A DNA stretch of 64,000 bases from Halobacteriovorax marinus SJ. Its GTDB lineage: Bacteria; Bdellovibrionota; Bacteriovoracia; Bacteriovoracales; Bacteriovoracaceae. A program made the position numbers and the translations under genes. Positions within the stretch are counted from its first letter, which is position 1. Each line of letters starts with the position of its first letter. The notes beneath the pieces were generated by a model. It searched no databases, was not told the DNA's origin, and worked only from the letters and a program-made list of their open reading frames with translations. Shown here in pieces: positions 17,716 through 26,684 of this stretch. The DNA lies in contig NC_016620.1 in the NCBI RefSeq assembly GCF_000210915.2, positions 1,240,001 to 1,304,000 on the forward strand, in the 5' to 3' direction.

Positions 17716-18645
17716 ATGTTAAATATGTTGAAGTTGATTACAGTTGTATGCTTGCTCTTTATCTCGTTCCAAAATGAGACACAGGCAAGTGAGAAAGTTA
17801 TTTATGGTGTTGATGGAAGATCTGAGGTCTATTCGGCCAATAGAAAGTGGAAGGTGCTCGCCGAATCCACTGCCGCGCTCATTGCCCTTGATCGATTAGA
17901 ATATGATAGCTCAAAAGGCGTGTACAGAATCGCAGAAAATGCACAGACTACGATGGGTGAGAACCTTAATCTCTGCCAAGATGTTAGATTTCGTGAACAG
18001 GTGCATATCTCAACTTGCTCAGGCTTCTTAGTCGAAAAAGATATCCTACTAACGGCAGGTCATTGCGCAACTGGAGAAATGGCAGATATTTGCTCGTCAG
18101 GAAAGTACGCCTGGGTCTTTGGATATCAAGCTACGCAGTTCTTAAATACTCGCAATATTGAAGTGAGCAAAGAGAATGTTGTTCTCTGTAAAAAAGTCCT
18201 TAAGGCCACAATGAATAGAACAATTGATTTTGCGGCCATTAAATTAGAAAAGAAATTAAATAAACGTCCTCTTAAGATTAATAAATCTAAGAAGATCTCT
18301 GAGCGCTCATCTCTAGTCGTTATTGGTACACCTTGGGGCCTACCAACAAAAGTTACGAGAGGGGGACGTATTATGAGAAATAAGGATAAGTACTTCTTCA
18401 CTGCAGCTCTAGATACTTTTCAAGGAAACTCTGGTTCCGCTGTTTTTAATGAAAAGTCTGGAGAGGTTGAAGGAATCTTAGTTCGTGGGAAAACTGATGC
18501 CCTAATGGATGAGAGAGAGTACTGTCGTCGAGTTAATCACTGTGATAATAATGGTAATAATTGTGATTACCGTGGTGGTTTTCAAGTAGGCGAGGATGTA
18601 ATGAGAATGCCTTTTGTCTATAAGCAAATAGCTAGCGAGTTATAA
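17716..18645 (+). CDS. Secreted trypsin-like (S1/V8-type) serine protease
   Basis: 309 residues with signal peptide (cleavage near TQAS). The full catalytic triad is visible: His in LLTAGHC, Asp in IDFAAIKLEK, Ser in FQGNSGSAVFN. The CSGF(L) start of the domain is typical of S1 proteases and GNSGSAV is close to the V8-like subgroup. Eight or more Cys suggest disulphides. An ATG nine bases downstream (17725) is an equally good start. The 3' end overlaps the convergent gene by 14 bp. Predicted to be exported; the target is unknown. Confidence 0.9.
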   Translation: MLNMLKLITVVCLLFISFQNETQASEKVIYGVDGRSEVYSANRKWKVLAESTAALIALDRLEYDSSKGVYRIAENAQTTMGENLNLCQDVRFREQVHISTCSGFLVEKDILLTAGHCATGEMADICSSGKYAWVFGYQATQFLNTRNIEVSKENVVLCKKVLKATMNRTIDFAAIKLEKKLNKRPLKINKSKKISERSSLVVIGTPWGLPTKVTRGGRIMRNKDKYFFTAALDTFQGNSGSAVFNEKSGEVEGILVRGKTDALMDEREYCRRVNHCDNNGNNCDYRGGFQVGEDVMRMPFVYKQIASEL

Positions 18646-19681
18646 GATAAATCTCTTTGTTTAAGATTTCTTCTATTATATCTCTCTTGTGTTGGCAGCG
18701 AACTTGTTGCCAACATGATTCAAATGTTCCGATGAGCTTTTCTTTTTCGTAGAAATCAATTGAGTAGGGGTGCTTGAACTTCTCTACGTAAATATAATTA
18801 GCAATACTTTCAATAAAGTCTTTCGAACTTCCCATGAGTGAGAAGAGATTTACAAATCCCGTCTTTTCAATTTCTTTATAAAATATTGATTGCTCTTTAG
18901 TTGAAAAGAGAGGTTCTCCCTTGGAGTAGTATCTTAAATAGTGAAGGTCTTCTAAGAGATCGTGATAGATAGGTGAAACAAGACCATTCTTTATCTTCCA
19001 AGAGGTATTTAAAAACTTATATCTATTAGGGTTTAGAAAATAGGCCTCCCTTGAGGTTGGAAAATACTCTGGGTTCCAATTTAAAATAATAGCACTAAGA
19101 TAAGCTAGCGCCATTTGAGATGTATTAACGACAGTATTTTCATGAGAGAGGTAAGGTTTATAGCTATATTCTTCATCCTTTTTAAAGGCTGTGGACTCTC
19201 TCCATTTATACCAATCATTAATCTTTTGATTTAAAACATCTATATCTAAGAAACTAATAAACTTACCTGAATTTTCTTTCTCATCACTCTCTAACTGGAT
19301 GGTAAGAGTGGCGACACCAAGACCTTTTACTAGAAAAATTTTCTTGATGTGATTATTTAAAAATATTTTCAACTCTCTTGGAAGAGTTAAGATTGTATAG
19401 CGAAAGATATGCTGAAAGCTATTGTCATCAATTCCAGAAGGAGTAAAGCCCTTCGCAGGATAGAGGCTATGGGCCCCTTTTAAAATCTCAAGTAACTCCT
19501 CTTCATGATCGCTCAGCTTTGTTGTTACCTTTGTTTCAAGATTGTAGTTCTGAGTCCATTGCCAGGCCGAAACTTTTGTCAGCTGATGGGCGTCTAATTT
19601 CTTTTTATAGACTTCTCTTTTTGTGCTAAAGCTGCAAGAGACGAGACAAAGAAAAATACTAATAAAGAAGAATTTACTCAT
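18632..19681 (-). CDS. Lipoprotein of unknown function, partner of PLD-family protein
   Basis: 349 residues. The signal ends in the lipobox LVSC (Cys 16). The rest is a soluble mixed alpha/beta protein without a motif I recognise; segments such as TLPRELKIFLNNHIKKIFLVKG and AYLSAIILNWNPEYF suggest a single globular domain. Its ATG overlaps the stop of the upstream PLD-family gene by one base (TAATG), so the pair is translationally coupled and probably works together at the envelope. Confidence 0.8.
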   Translation of the reverse strand: MSKFFFISIFLCLVSCSFSTKREVYKKKLDAHQLTKVSAWQWTQNYNLETKVTTKLSDHEEELLEILKGAHSLYPAKGFTPSGIDDNSFQHIFRYTILTLPRELKIFLNNHIKKIFLVKGLGVATLTIQLESDEKENSGKFISFLDIDVLNQKINDWYKWRESTAFKKDEEYSYKPYLSHENTVVNTSQMALAYLSAIILNWNPEYFPTSREAYFLNPNRYKFLNTSWKIKNGLVSPIYHDLLEDLHYLRYYSKGEPLFSTKEQSIFYKEIEKTGFVNLFSLMGSSKDFIESIANYIYVEKFKHPYSIDFYEKEKLIGTFESCWQQVRCQHKRDIIEEILNKEIYLITR

Positions 19682-21480
19682 TATATATTTCTCTCTAAGT
19701 TAAGGCCTTCAACAATAAAGTGGATGAGTTTGGACATTAGAAGCTTCCATTGTACATTTGGACTAGAGTTTATTTCTTGCCACTCTTTTGATCCGTACCT
19801 ATGACTAATTTCCTCTAAATAATCAACTCTTTCTGATAATTGCTTTGCCACTTCAGACTTCTTATTTAAACCCGTTATTTGAACGCCGATCTCGGAGTTT
19901 AATGATCTAGAGCGAGGGTCTAAATTGGAGGTCATGACCATACTTTTATTTTGATCAACAACGACAAATTTAGCGTGAAGTTTTCCGTAGTCTTTATCGC
20001 CACCAAGAAGGACGTCATCAACTCTTCCGTAAAGAAGTATATCTAGTTGACCCTCTTTTACCTTGCCTCCGTGATCTAGGAGTTTGGGCATTAGCTGTCC
20101 ATCGATAAGGGCCTGGGAAGCCAAAGTGTCGTTAGTTACTATTGAGCTCGTGACAATTCTTAGTTTTCTTCTTGGGTCCTGTGAGAGCCAGTGGTGAAGT
20201 TTTTTAACTTCCTTATCTGTTAAGTGGAGATATGGTGTAACGATATCGATACTTTCCTCAGCCTCATCTAACATTTGAGAAACTTCTTTGGACAGTGAGT
20301 TGGGGTTTATTTCATTTAGTGAAGAATATCTCACTCTTCCCCAGGGTGAATGAATATTTTGAATTTCATTTACTATGCGAACCATGCCAGAATCAAATCC
20401 TTCTTCAAAGAAGTCGCCTTCAATCATTTCATCTACTCTGGCCTTAAAGTCAGGATTCGCATTTAATGTCTTTCTGCTCACACGACTCATTCTTTGAATT
20501 TCTTTTCTATAGATTTTTCTTCTAAGTCTTACCAGTGCGTCTGCTAAGTGATTATTTCCTACATGGTAGTAGATTTTATCAAAGTAAGATTGAATCTTCA
20601 TGTTTAAAGATTCTTTTTCAATTCTTTGTGAGACATCTTTTGTGTCTTTAATGAGTACATCCATATCTTCAAACTCAAAATCTTCTCCTCGAAAGGAGTC
20701 GAGAGTGTGGTAGTGGTTTGCTATATTTCTTCCACCTATAATGGCCATAGAAGAGTTCGGATCTTCTGCATCGATAAGAATGATCTTATCGTGAAGCCTT
20801 CTGTTGACAGTAGATTTACTAATTGGAATTTGATGAGCTTCGTCGCGAAAAAGATTTCTAACTCTATTAATAAACTGCTCAATTGCTTTTCTTGGGTTGA
20901 AGAAGTTATTAAAGATTACAACTTCAGCATTTCCCATCTTCTTACTATGTTGAGATAATTTCTTTAATGCCATGATGGTCTTATATTGATCATCAAAGAG
21001 ATTGAAATTCATTGCCGTCGTCGAGTCTACTAGGAAGCGGACATTAACACCTCTTTTAATGGCCTTACGAATCTCATTTAACATAATATTTCCAACTTCA
21101 TCATTTTCAAATATATAGTAGGAAATATCTAATGTATTCTTGGCCTTTCTAATAAGACCAATCTTGGCAGCAAGAGAGGTCTCGCCGTCTATGAGTAGTT
21201 TCACTTGAGCTCTTTGTGCCTCATCTTTTATTTTCTTAAAATCATCAATAGAGCTTTTAAAATTTGAATAATACTCTCTAAGCTCTGCTCTTTCTTGAAT
21301 AAGCTTATCAACACTTCTAGAGCGCCATACTTCATTTTGAATAATATTATTGGCATGATCAAAGCAAGATTCACCTAATACAGAAGAAGGGTTTCTCTTC
21401 TCTTTTGTATTAAAGCGCTGATAATCGTGATGAATGACTATACTGGTGAATATAAGAAATATAGCGACTATGAATCTCAT
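19681..21480 (-). CDS. Phospholipase D family protein with two HKD motifs
   Basis: 599 residues. Both HxK(x)4D motifs are intact: LHDKIILID (about residue 224) and LHAKFVVVD (about residue 500), each followed by the expected Gly/Asn-rich segment (IIGGRNIANHY; MTSNLDPRS). The second repeat region also shows DIVTPYLHLT. The architecture resembles cardiolipin-synthase-like/PLD phosphotransferases, which cut or exchange phosphodiester bonds of phospholipids. An N-terminal hydrophobic segment (VAIFLIFTSIVI) serves as signal or anchor, so the enzyme is probably periplasmic. Followed by a coupled lipoprotein gene. Confidence 0.88.
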   Translation of the reverse strand: MRFIVAIFLIFTSIVIHHDYQRFNTKEKRNPSSVLGESCFDHANNIIQNEVWRSRSVDKLIQERAELREYYSNFKSSIDDFKKIKDEAQRAQVKLLIDGETSLAAKIGLIRKAKNTLDISYYIFENDEVGNIMLNEIRKAIKRGVNVRFLVDSTTAMNFNLFDDQYKTIMALKKLSQHSKKMGNAEVVIFNNFFNPRKAIEQFINRVRNLFRDEAHQIPISKSTVNRRLHDKIILIDAEDPNSSMAIIGGRNIANHYHTLDSFRGEDFEFEDMDVLIKDTKDVSQRIEKESLNMKIQSYFDKIYYHVGNNHLADALVRLRRKIYRKEIQRMSRVSRKTLNANPDFKARVDEMIEGDFFEEGFDSGMVRIVNEIQNIHSPWGRVRYSSLNEINPNSLSKEVSQMLDEAEESIDIVTPYLHLTDKEVKKLHHWLSQDPRRKLRIVTSSIVTNDTLASQALIDGQLMPKLLDHGGKVKEGQLDILLYGRVDDVLLGGDKDYGKLHAKFVVVDQNKSMVMTSNLDPRSRSLNSEIGVQITGLNKKSEVAKQLSERVDYLEEISHRYGSKEWQEINSSPNVQWKLLMSKLIHFIVEGLNLERNI

Positions 21481-21592
21481 GCTCTTTTATCGGCAAAATA
21501 GATTAGAAAGTTTAGCTAAGACACTGTTTTTATTCTATTGAAAACAGAACATAATACTAAAGTTCTCGGTCTTTATTTCCGATAAATAACCC

Positions 21593-24172
21593 ATGAAAAT
21601 AATTATATTTTTCCTTCATTTACTTCTTTGTACCCAGGCCCTTGCTAATTCTGAGTTTGTTTCAGTTAAAAGTGATGGTGTTGTTCAAATTATTCAAAAT
21701 GAAGAAACTATCTACCTGCGCGCAGGTGACTTAATTCAAATTAAAGAAAATGATGGCTGGAAGAGACATGTTAAAGTTATTTCTTCAATCGCTGACGGCG
21801 TAAGTGTTGGTGATGCATACCTAGGGGAGAGGACTTATAAAGAACACTTGGGAGATAATAATCTTGTCACAATTATGCAAGAGAAGAAGAGCAGCTATCT
21901 CACAAAGCCTATTGAAGTACAATTGCCCAATGGAGAAAAGATACAATTATCTCCAGGGGATGAAATTAAAGTTCTAAATATAGATGGGTGGAAGAGAAAG
22001 ATAGAAATTGTTAACTCTAAGAGTGGAGTTAAAGGTGAGGCCATTCTTGGAAATAGTACTTACATGGAGTACCTAAATAATGATGTTCTATCTGATACTG
22101 TCTTTGTAGATACTACAAAGAGTAAGTCTCCACTAACGACGAGCACTGGCTATGAATACAATAGCCTAGACGAGTTGATTAGAAAGTTAGCAGAAAATGA
22201 TGAAGAAGAAAATATAGATGAGGAGGAGTTATCCGAAGGGGTTGAGGTTGCCGCTGAATATACAGGGTGTCCTGACGTTGGAAAAACTTTTAAGATAGAT
22301 CGCTATATTCATGTAACAAATAACGATAAGAAGACTTTAGGGGTTCCAAAAGGTTCTATAATTCGAGTTAATAAAATTGGTCTTACATGTGCAATAGAAG
22401 TTCTAGAACTTCCAGAGGAATCAAGTTTAAATAAGAAAATATATGAACCACAAGTCTTAACATTTCCTTCAAATCTTCATCCAGATTTCCTTACTGAAGT
22501 TGAGGCACCAAGTGAGTCGATAAAGCTAGATGCTGGCGTGAAGTTCAAGCTCTCTGATAATACTGATGTGCACGCCTACGGAAGAAGAACAGGGAAGAGA
22601 TACCGCTTTAGCCCTAGTGATGAGATTACAGTTGTTGGAAAACATAGAAATGGTGATTATATCGTTAAGAGAAATGGCGAGAAGTGGGAGTACAGAATCC
22701 CCTATGAAGATTTAGATGAATTGAATGATAATGCACAATTAAGTATTAATCATCTTACTACTGCCGTTGGAATTATTGCTGATGGAGAGGTGAGTGATTC
22801 CCTAGAGCAAGTTGAACCAGACTATGACTGTGTCGATACAACTGATACGGGTGAAGAAAATATTCCCGAGGTAGGTGATATTGAATGGCAGACTTGTAGG
22901 ACTAGGGCCACAAAGAATAATAGAGGCAATACACTAGCGGCAAATGATTATATGGATAGAGAGTTAAATCTCTCTAACGGTGATATGAACGCAATTCTAG
23001 AAGAGCCTCAAAAGAAGAGATATGCAAAGTGTATTTCAGTTAGTTTGAGACACGGTACAAATAGAAGTTCTAATCCAAGCTGTTCTAAAGATAGTAACGG
23101 TAATATTATTCCTAGAAGAATTCGACAGGCCCGATATCGTACCAGTAATGGTCAACGAAAATTTGCTGGCTGGAATCTTCTAAGTAAAGCACCTAAGGCC
23201 TGCGCTTCAAAGGAGCTATCAACTCACTTAGCTGATCGCTTTGTTGATATGAGTAAGTGTCTTGGTATTGATCCAAAGGAAATTTTTCCTATTATAAATC
23301 ATGAGTCACACTTTCAACCAAAGACAATTAGTCCTACTTTTGCACTAGGTGTTGGACAAATTGTTCCGGTGAATTATTTAGACTTTTATAATAAGTTAAA
23401 TCAGGCGAAAGATATGATTCGCTCAAACTCTAGTGTTTTAAGCTATGCTAGTGCTCTCTCTTCTAAAGAGGGCTATAGGGCCTACGAAGATAGTCCTGCT
23501 AGAGAGAAGAAAATTAGTAGGCTTACAGGCTACTTTCTCTCAGACCTTAAAGATAAGATGACTGGAAATAATCCTGAGTGTAAAGGGCTACAAGATATTT
23601 ATAATAATCCAATGACTCTACCTCGCTCAGCAAAGAGTAGTGCGAGGGCAGCGAATGAATATCTAAGAGATAGAGAGAATATTAGATTGTGTGCTCCTAA
23701 GAACCCTGATGAAGGCTTCTACATGGCGACGATCTTCTATATGTATAATAAGAAGTACTTTAGATATATGCTAGAAAAAGAAAATAGAAGAAGTAATCTT
23801 AGAATGAATGAAAAGCAATTAAATGACTTTTCAATTATTCTTGCTCGCTGGTCTTATAATGGTGGAGTTGCAGGAATAAGTGCTCCTTTTGAGAGACTAG
23901 TTGAAAAAATTAAGGCCGGAAATATTGAGGCATTAAATAGCAATAATGATCCTAATGGATCGAGAAGAAATGTTTCAGGTTTTTCAGGCTTTAGTAATGA
24001 TGATTTTAAAAGTTATATGAGTTACGTAATCAAACATCGCTACCGTGGTGGTAATGCTAGAAGAATGGAAGTTGCAAGATATTTACCGGGCTCAAATGGA
24101 GTTGGTGGAATTGATGGAGACTTGAAACAAATAGAAAAGGGTGAGGAGAATTCATGCGGAACTACTTATTAG
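21593..24172 (+). CDS. SLT-type lytic transglycosylase with N-terminal SH3-like repeats
   Basis: 859 residues with signal peptide (MKIIIFFLHLLLCTQALANS). The N-terminal half contains at least two repeated modules of ~70 residues (LRAGDLIQIKENDGWKRHVKV... and LSPGDEIKVLNIDGWKRKIEI..., each ending in xLGxxTYxEYL/HL), and a third more distant one. These look like SH3-type wall-binding repeats. Near residue 571 the transglycosylase signature INHESHF followed by ALGVGQIVP is present, with the catalytic Glu. A further helical region closes the domain (ILARWSYNGGVAG). It probably cleaves the peptidoglycan glycan strand in the periplasm. Overlaps the next gene by 19 bp. Confidence 0.87.
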   Translation: MKIIIFFLHLLLCTQALANSEFVSVKSDGVVQIIQNEETIYLRAGDLIQIKENDGWKRHVKVISSIADGVSVGDAYLGERTYKEHLGDNNLVTIMQEKKSSYLTKPIEVQLPNGEKIQLSPGDEIKVLNIDGWKRKIEIVNSKSGVKGEAILGNSTYMEYLNNDVLSDTVFVDTTKSKSPLTTSTGYEYNSLDELIRKLAENDEEENIDEEELSEGVEVAAEYTGCPDVGKTFKIDRYIHVTNNDKKTLGVPKGSIIRVNKIGLTCAIEVLELPEESSLNKKIYEPQVLTFPSNLHPDFLTEVEAPSESIKLDAGVKFKLSDNTDVHAYGRRTGKRYRFSPSDEITVVGKHRNGDYIVKRNGEKWEYRIPYEDLDELNDNAQLSINHLTTAVGIIADGEVSDSLEQVEPDYDCVDTTDTGEENIPEVGDIEWQTCRTRATKNNRGNTLAANDYMDRELNLSNGDMNAILEEPQKKRYAKCISVSLRHGTNRSSNPSCSKDSNGNIIPRRIRQARYRTSNGQRKFAGWNLLSKAPKACASKELSTHLADRFVDMSKCLGIDPKEIFPIINHESHFQPKTISPTFALGVGQIVPVNYLDFYNKLNQAKDMIRSNSSVLSYASALSSKEGYRAYEDSPAREKKISRLTGYFLSDLKDKMTGNNPECKGLQDIYNNPMTLPRSAKSSARAANEYLRDRENIRLCAPKNPDEGFYMATIFYMYNKKYFRYMLEKENRRSNLRMNEKQLNDFSIILARWSYNGGVAGISAPFERLVEKIKAGNIEALNSNNDPNGSRRNVSGFSGFSNDDFKSYMSYVIKHRYRGGNARRMEVARYLPGSNGVGGIDGDLKQIEKGEENSCGTTY

Positions 24173-24543
24173 TCTTCTTCTTTCTTATTTCGATTCCTTC
24201 ACAGGCAATTGAAGTAAAAGATCTTATAGACTCTAAAATTAAGATGATCTATAAACTCAAAAGCAAGAGTGAGAAGATTAAGAATATTGAAACTCTTCAC
24301 GAAGAAGTGAAGAAGCTCAAAGAAAATTCAAAGCTAAGTGATGCGGACTTCTATATCGCAACAGACTTCTTGAATGCGCTCTCTCCAATTCTTACTTCAA
24401 AGGATTATAAGAAAGAGAATTGCTTCAATTCTAAAGTGGAGCTGATGAGTAATTTTGGGATAAAAGAAATAGAGCAGCTAGAGAAAGAGTTACCTTTTGG
24501 GGCAAAGAAGGGATTTATTCTCTTAAGTGTTCTTTGCAGGTAA
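24154..24543 (+). CDS. Small periplasmic protein coupled to transglycosylase
   Basis: 129 residues. Signal peptide (MRNYLLVFFFLISIPSQA, cut after SQA), then a Lys/Glu-rich helical protein with two Cys near the end. The start overlaps the transglycosylase gene by 19 bp and has GAGGAG before it, so it is part of the same operon. Possibly a helper of the enzyme; no family recognised. Confidence 0.7.
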   Translation: MRNYLLVFFFLISIPSQAIEVKDLIDSKIKMIYKLKSKSEKIKNIETLHEEVKKLKENSKLSDADFYIATDFLNALSPILTSKDYKKENCFNSKVELMSNFGIKEIEQLEKELPFGAKKGFILLSVLCR

Positions 24544-24569
24544 AAAAAGGCCCTCTCATCTGGAGGGCC
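24542..24569 (-). terminator. Rho-independent terminator of ald
   Basis: GGCCCTC (24549-24555) pairs with GAGGGCC (24563-24569). On the minus strand the stem is followed by seven T (24548-24542), so it terminates ald; the plus-strand side is weaker. Confidence 0.8.
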
Positions 24570-24576
24570 AATTCAA

Positions 24577-25683
24577 TTAAATATTTAATTCAGTGTATGG
24601 TAGGTCTAGATCTTCAGCTACTTGCTTATAAACTAGATTACCTTTGTAAACGTTGATTCCTTTTCTAAATGCAGCGTCTTTCTTTGCAGCTTCTTCAACA
24701 CCCATTGAAGCAATCATTCTTGCATACTTTAGAGTTACGTTTGTTAGTGCGAATGTAGATGTTCTAGCTACAGCACCTGGCATATTTGCAACACAGTAGT
24801 GAACAACACCGTCGATTTCAAACGTAGGGTCTTGGTGAGTTGTAGGCTTACAAGTCTCAATACATCCACCTTGATCTACAGCGATATCAACAACGACAGA
24901 TCCTTTTTCCATTTTAGAAATCATCTCTCTCGTAACAAGCTTTGGCGCTTTTGCACCAGGAATTAAAACTGCACCAATAACAAGGTCAGATGAAAGAACA
25001 CTATTTTCAATATTTTCAATATTTGAGAAGAGAGTCGTGATTCTATTATCAAATAAATCATCTAGCTCAGCTAGTCTCTTAGTCGATAGGTCAATTGCCG
25101 TTACGTCAGCACCCATACCCATCGCCATCTTAATGGCATTTGTTCCCGCAATACCACAACCAATAACTGTAACCTTAGCTCTTCTTGTTCCTGGAACACC
25201 ACCTAAGAGTATACCTTTTCCACCGTGGTCTTTTTGAAGGTAAGCGGCACCAACTTGAGTGGCCATTCTTCCTGCAACTTCTGACATTGGTGTTAAAAGA
25301 GGTAGAGAACCATCTTCAGGTTGAATTGTTTCGTAGGCAATAGAAGTTGAACCTGACTCCATTAATCCTTTCGTTTGGTCTGGATCTGCAGCAAGGTGAA
25401 GATAAGTGTAAAGTATGTGATGTGGTCTAAGGCAAGCAATCTCTCTCGCTTGAGGTTCCTTAACTTTGATAATCATTGTAGATTCAGCAAATACATCTTC
25501 TAACGTAGGAAGAATCTTGGCACCAGCTTTTATATATTCTTCGTTTTCGATACCAACACCAACACCAGCATTGTTTTCAACAAAAACTTCGTGACCATCA
25601 TGAACTAATTGTCTAACTCCACCTGGAACAAGACCAACTCTATTTTCATTATTTTTAATTTCCTTAGGAACACCAATTTTCAT
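24577..25683 (-). CDS. ald: Alanine dehydrogenase
   Basis: 368 residues, typical length. Catalyses NAD-dependent L-alanine to pyruvate plus ammonia. Seen: the N-terminal family signature GVPKEIKNNENRVGLVPGGV, the substrate-site KVKEPQ, LHLAA, and the NAD Rossmann motif VIGCGIAGTNAIKMAMGMGA, plus NMPGAVARTST near the end. GGGAGAGGG lies 3-4 bp before the ATG. It stands alone, ended by its own terminator. Likely a catabolic enzyme for amino-acid use as carbon and nitrogen source. Confidence 0.96.
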   Translation of the reverse strand: MKIGVPKEIKNNENRVGLVPGGVRQLVHDGHEVFVENNAGVGVGIENEEYIKAGAKILPTLEDVFAESTMIIKVKEPQAREIACLRPHHILYTYLHLAADPDQTKGLMESGSTSIAYETIQPEDGSLPLLTPMSEVAGRMATQVGAAYLQKDHGGKGILLGGVPGTRRAKVTVIGCGIAGTNAIKMAMGMGADVTAIDLSTKRLAELDDLFDNRITTLFSNIENIENSVLSSDLVIGAVLIPGAKAPKLVTREMISKMEKGSVVVDIAVDQGGCIETCKPTTHQDPTFEIDGVVHYCVANMPGAVARTSTFALTNVTLKYARMIASMGVEEAAKKDAAFRKGINVYKGNLVYKQVAEDLDLPYTELNI

Positions 25684-25774
25684 GAACCCTCTCCCTAACT
25701 AAGTAATAAAAGTAAAATTTTTACTGAAATATAATCATTTAAAAGCGTTATTGAAACCAAAAAATAGGGGTATG

Positions 25775-26590
25775 TTAATAATATAAGACTTGGCCGTCAT
25801 AGGTGGGGAAGACTTCAAATGAGAAGCTTGCCGCCGCGTCCTTTTTGAGCTGCTCGTGCTCTAGAGCGTGATTCATGTGAATGAGTCCGGCCCTCTTGGG
25901 CGCTATCTGTGAAATGTATTCAAAAGTGCGCTCTTGCCATAGGTGAGTCTTATGCTCGTGATTGGTCACACAGTCTATGATGAGAAGCTCTAATTCTCTC
26001 TTTCTAAGGTCTTCAATTTGCTCGCTACTTAGCTGGTGGCAGTCTATTATATAGGCCATTTTCTGGTGAATAATTCCAAGAGTTTGGGTGTAGCCGTGAT
26101 CTAACATGGTGAACTCAAAGAGCTCAGCGCCGATCTTTTGCTGGCCAGATAAATCTACTTCCATTAACTGGAGATTTGGAATTCCACCTCCTATATTGGC
26201 GGGCAATTGCTTTGCTTTAAAAATATAGGGGAATTTCTGCGTGAGTTGTGCGGCGCATTTTTTGTAAGTATAGATGGGAATAGAAGTATACTTAGGCGCA
26301 AAAGTAAGAGGCCTTAGGTCGTCAATTCCGTGTGTATGGTCAGCGTGGTCATGAGTTATAAATGCGAAGTCAACTTTATTTATTTTATTTTTGAGAAGTT
26401 GATGGCGAAGATCAGGCGTAGTATCAATAAGTATAGAGCTTGCCTGAGCCGTTTCTAGGTAGACACTTGTCCTTAGTCTCGTATTCTCTTTAACCGTGGA
26501 AGTGCAAACTGCGCAGTCGCAGCCAACCATCGGAATACCTGTACTCGTTCCCGATCCCAGAATTGTCATTTTATTCTTTAAATTGGTCAT
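25775..26590 (-). CDS. MBL-fold metallohydrolase, PhnP-like
   Basis: 271 residues. The metallo-beta-lactamase motif THDHADHTHG is intact (two-metal site), and LDHGYTQTLG, HLSSEQ-like and DGQVLYY regions follow. The N-terminal GSGTSTGIPMVGCDCAVC with its Cys cluster is the hallmark of PhnP-like phosphodiesterases that bind an additional structural zinc. PhnP itself acts on 5-phosphoribosyl cyclic phosphate; no phosphonate genes are nearby, so the substrate is open. Single gene, divergent to the M16 pair. An ATG seven codons later is an alternative start. Confidence 0.82.
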   Translation of the reverse strand: MTNLKNKMTILGSGTSTGIPMVGCDCAVCTSTVKENTRLRTSVYLETAQASSILIDTTPDLRHQLLKNKINKVDFAFITHDHADHTHGIDDLRPLTFAPKYTSIPIYTYKKCAAQLTQKFPYIFKAKQLPANIGGGIPNLQLMEVDLSGQQKIGAELFEFTMLDHGYTQTLGIIHQKMAYIIDCHQLSSEQIEDLRKRELELLIIDCVTNHEHKTHLWQERTFEYISQIAPKRAGLIHMNHALEHEQLKKDAAASFSFEVFPTYDGQVLYY

Positions 26591-26684
26591 TGATCTCTAG
26601 TTGTCATTGCAGTTTCAAGTATTTAAACTATATGTCTGTAATAACTATACCAATTCTTTTGGAAAAGAATAGGGAGAAATCTCA

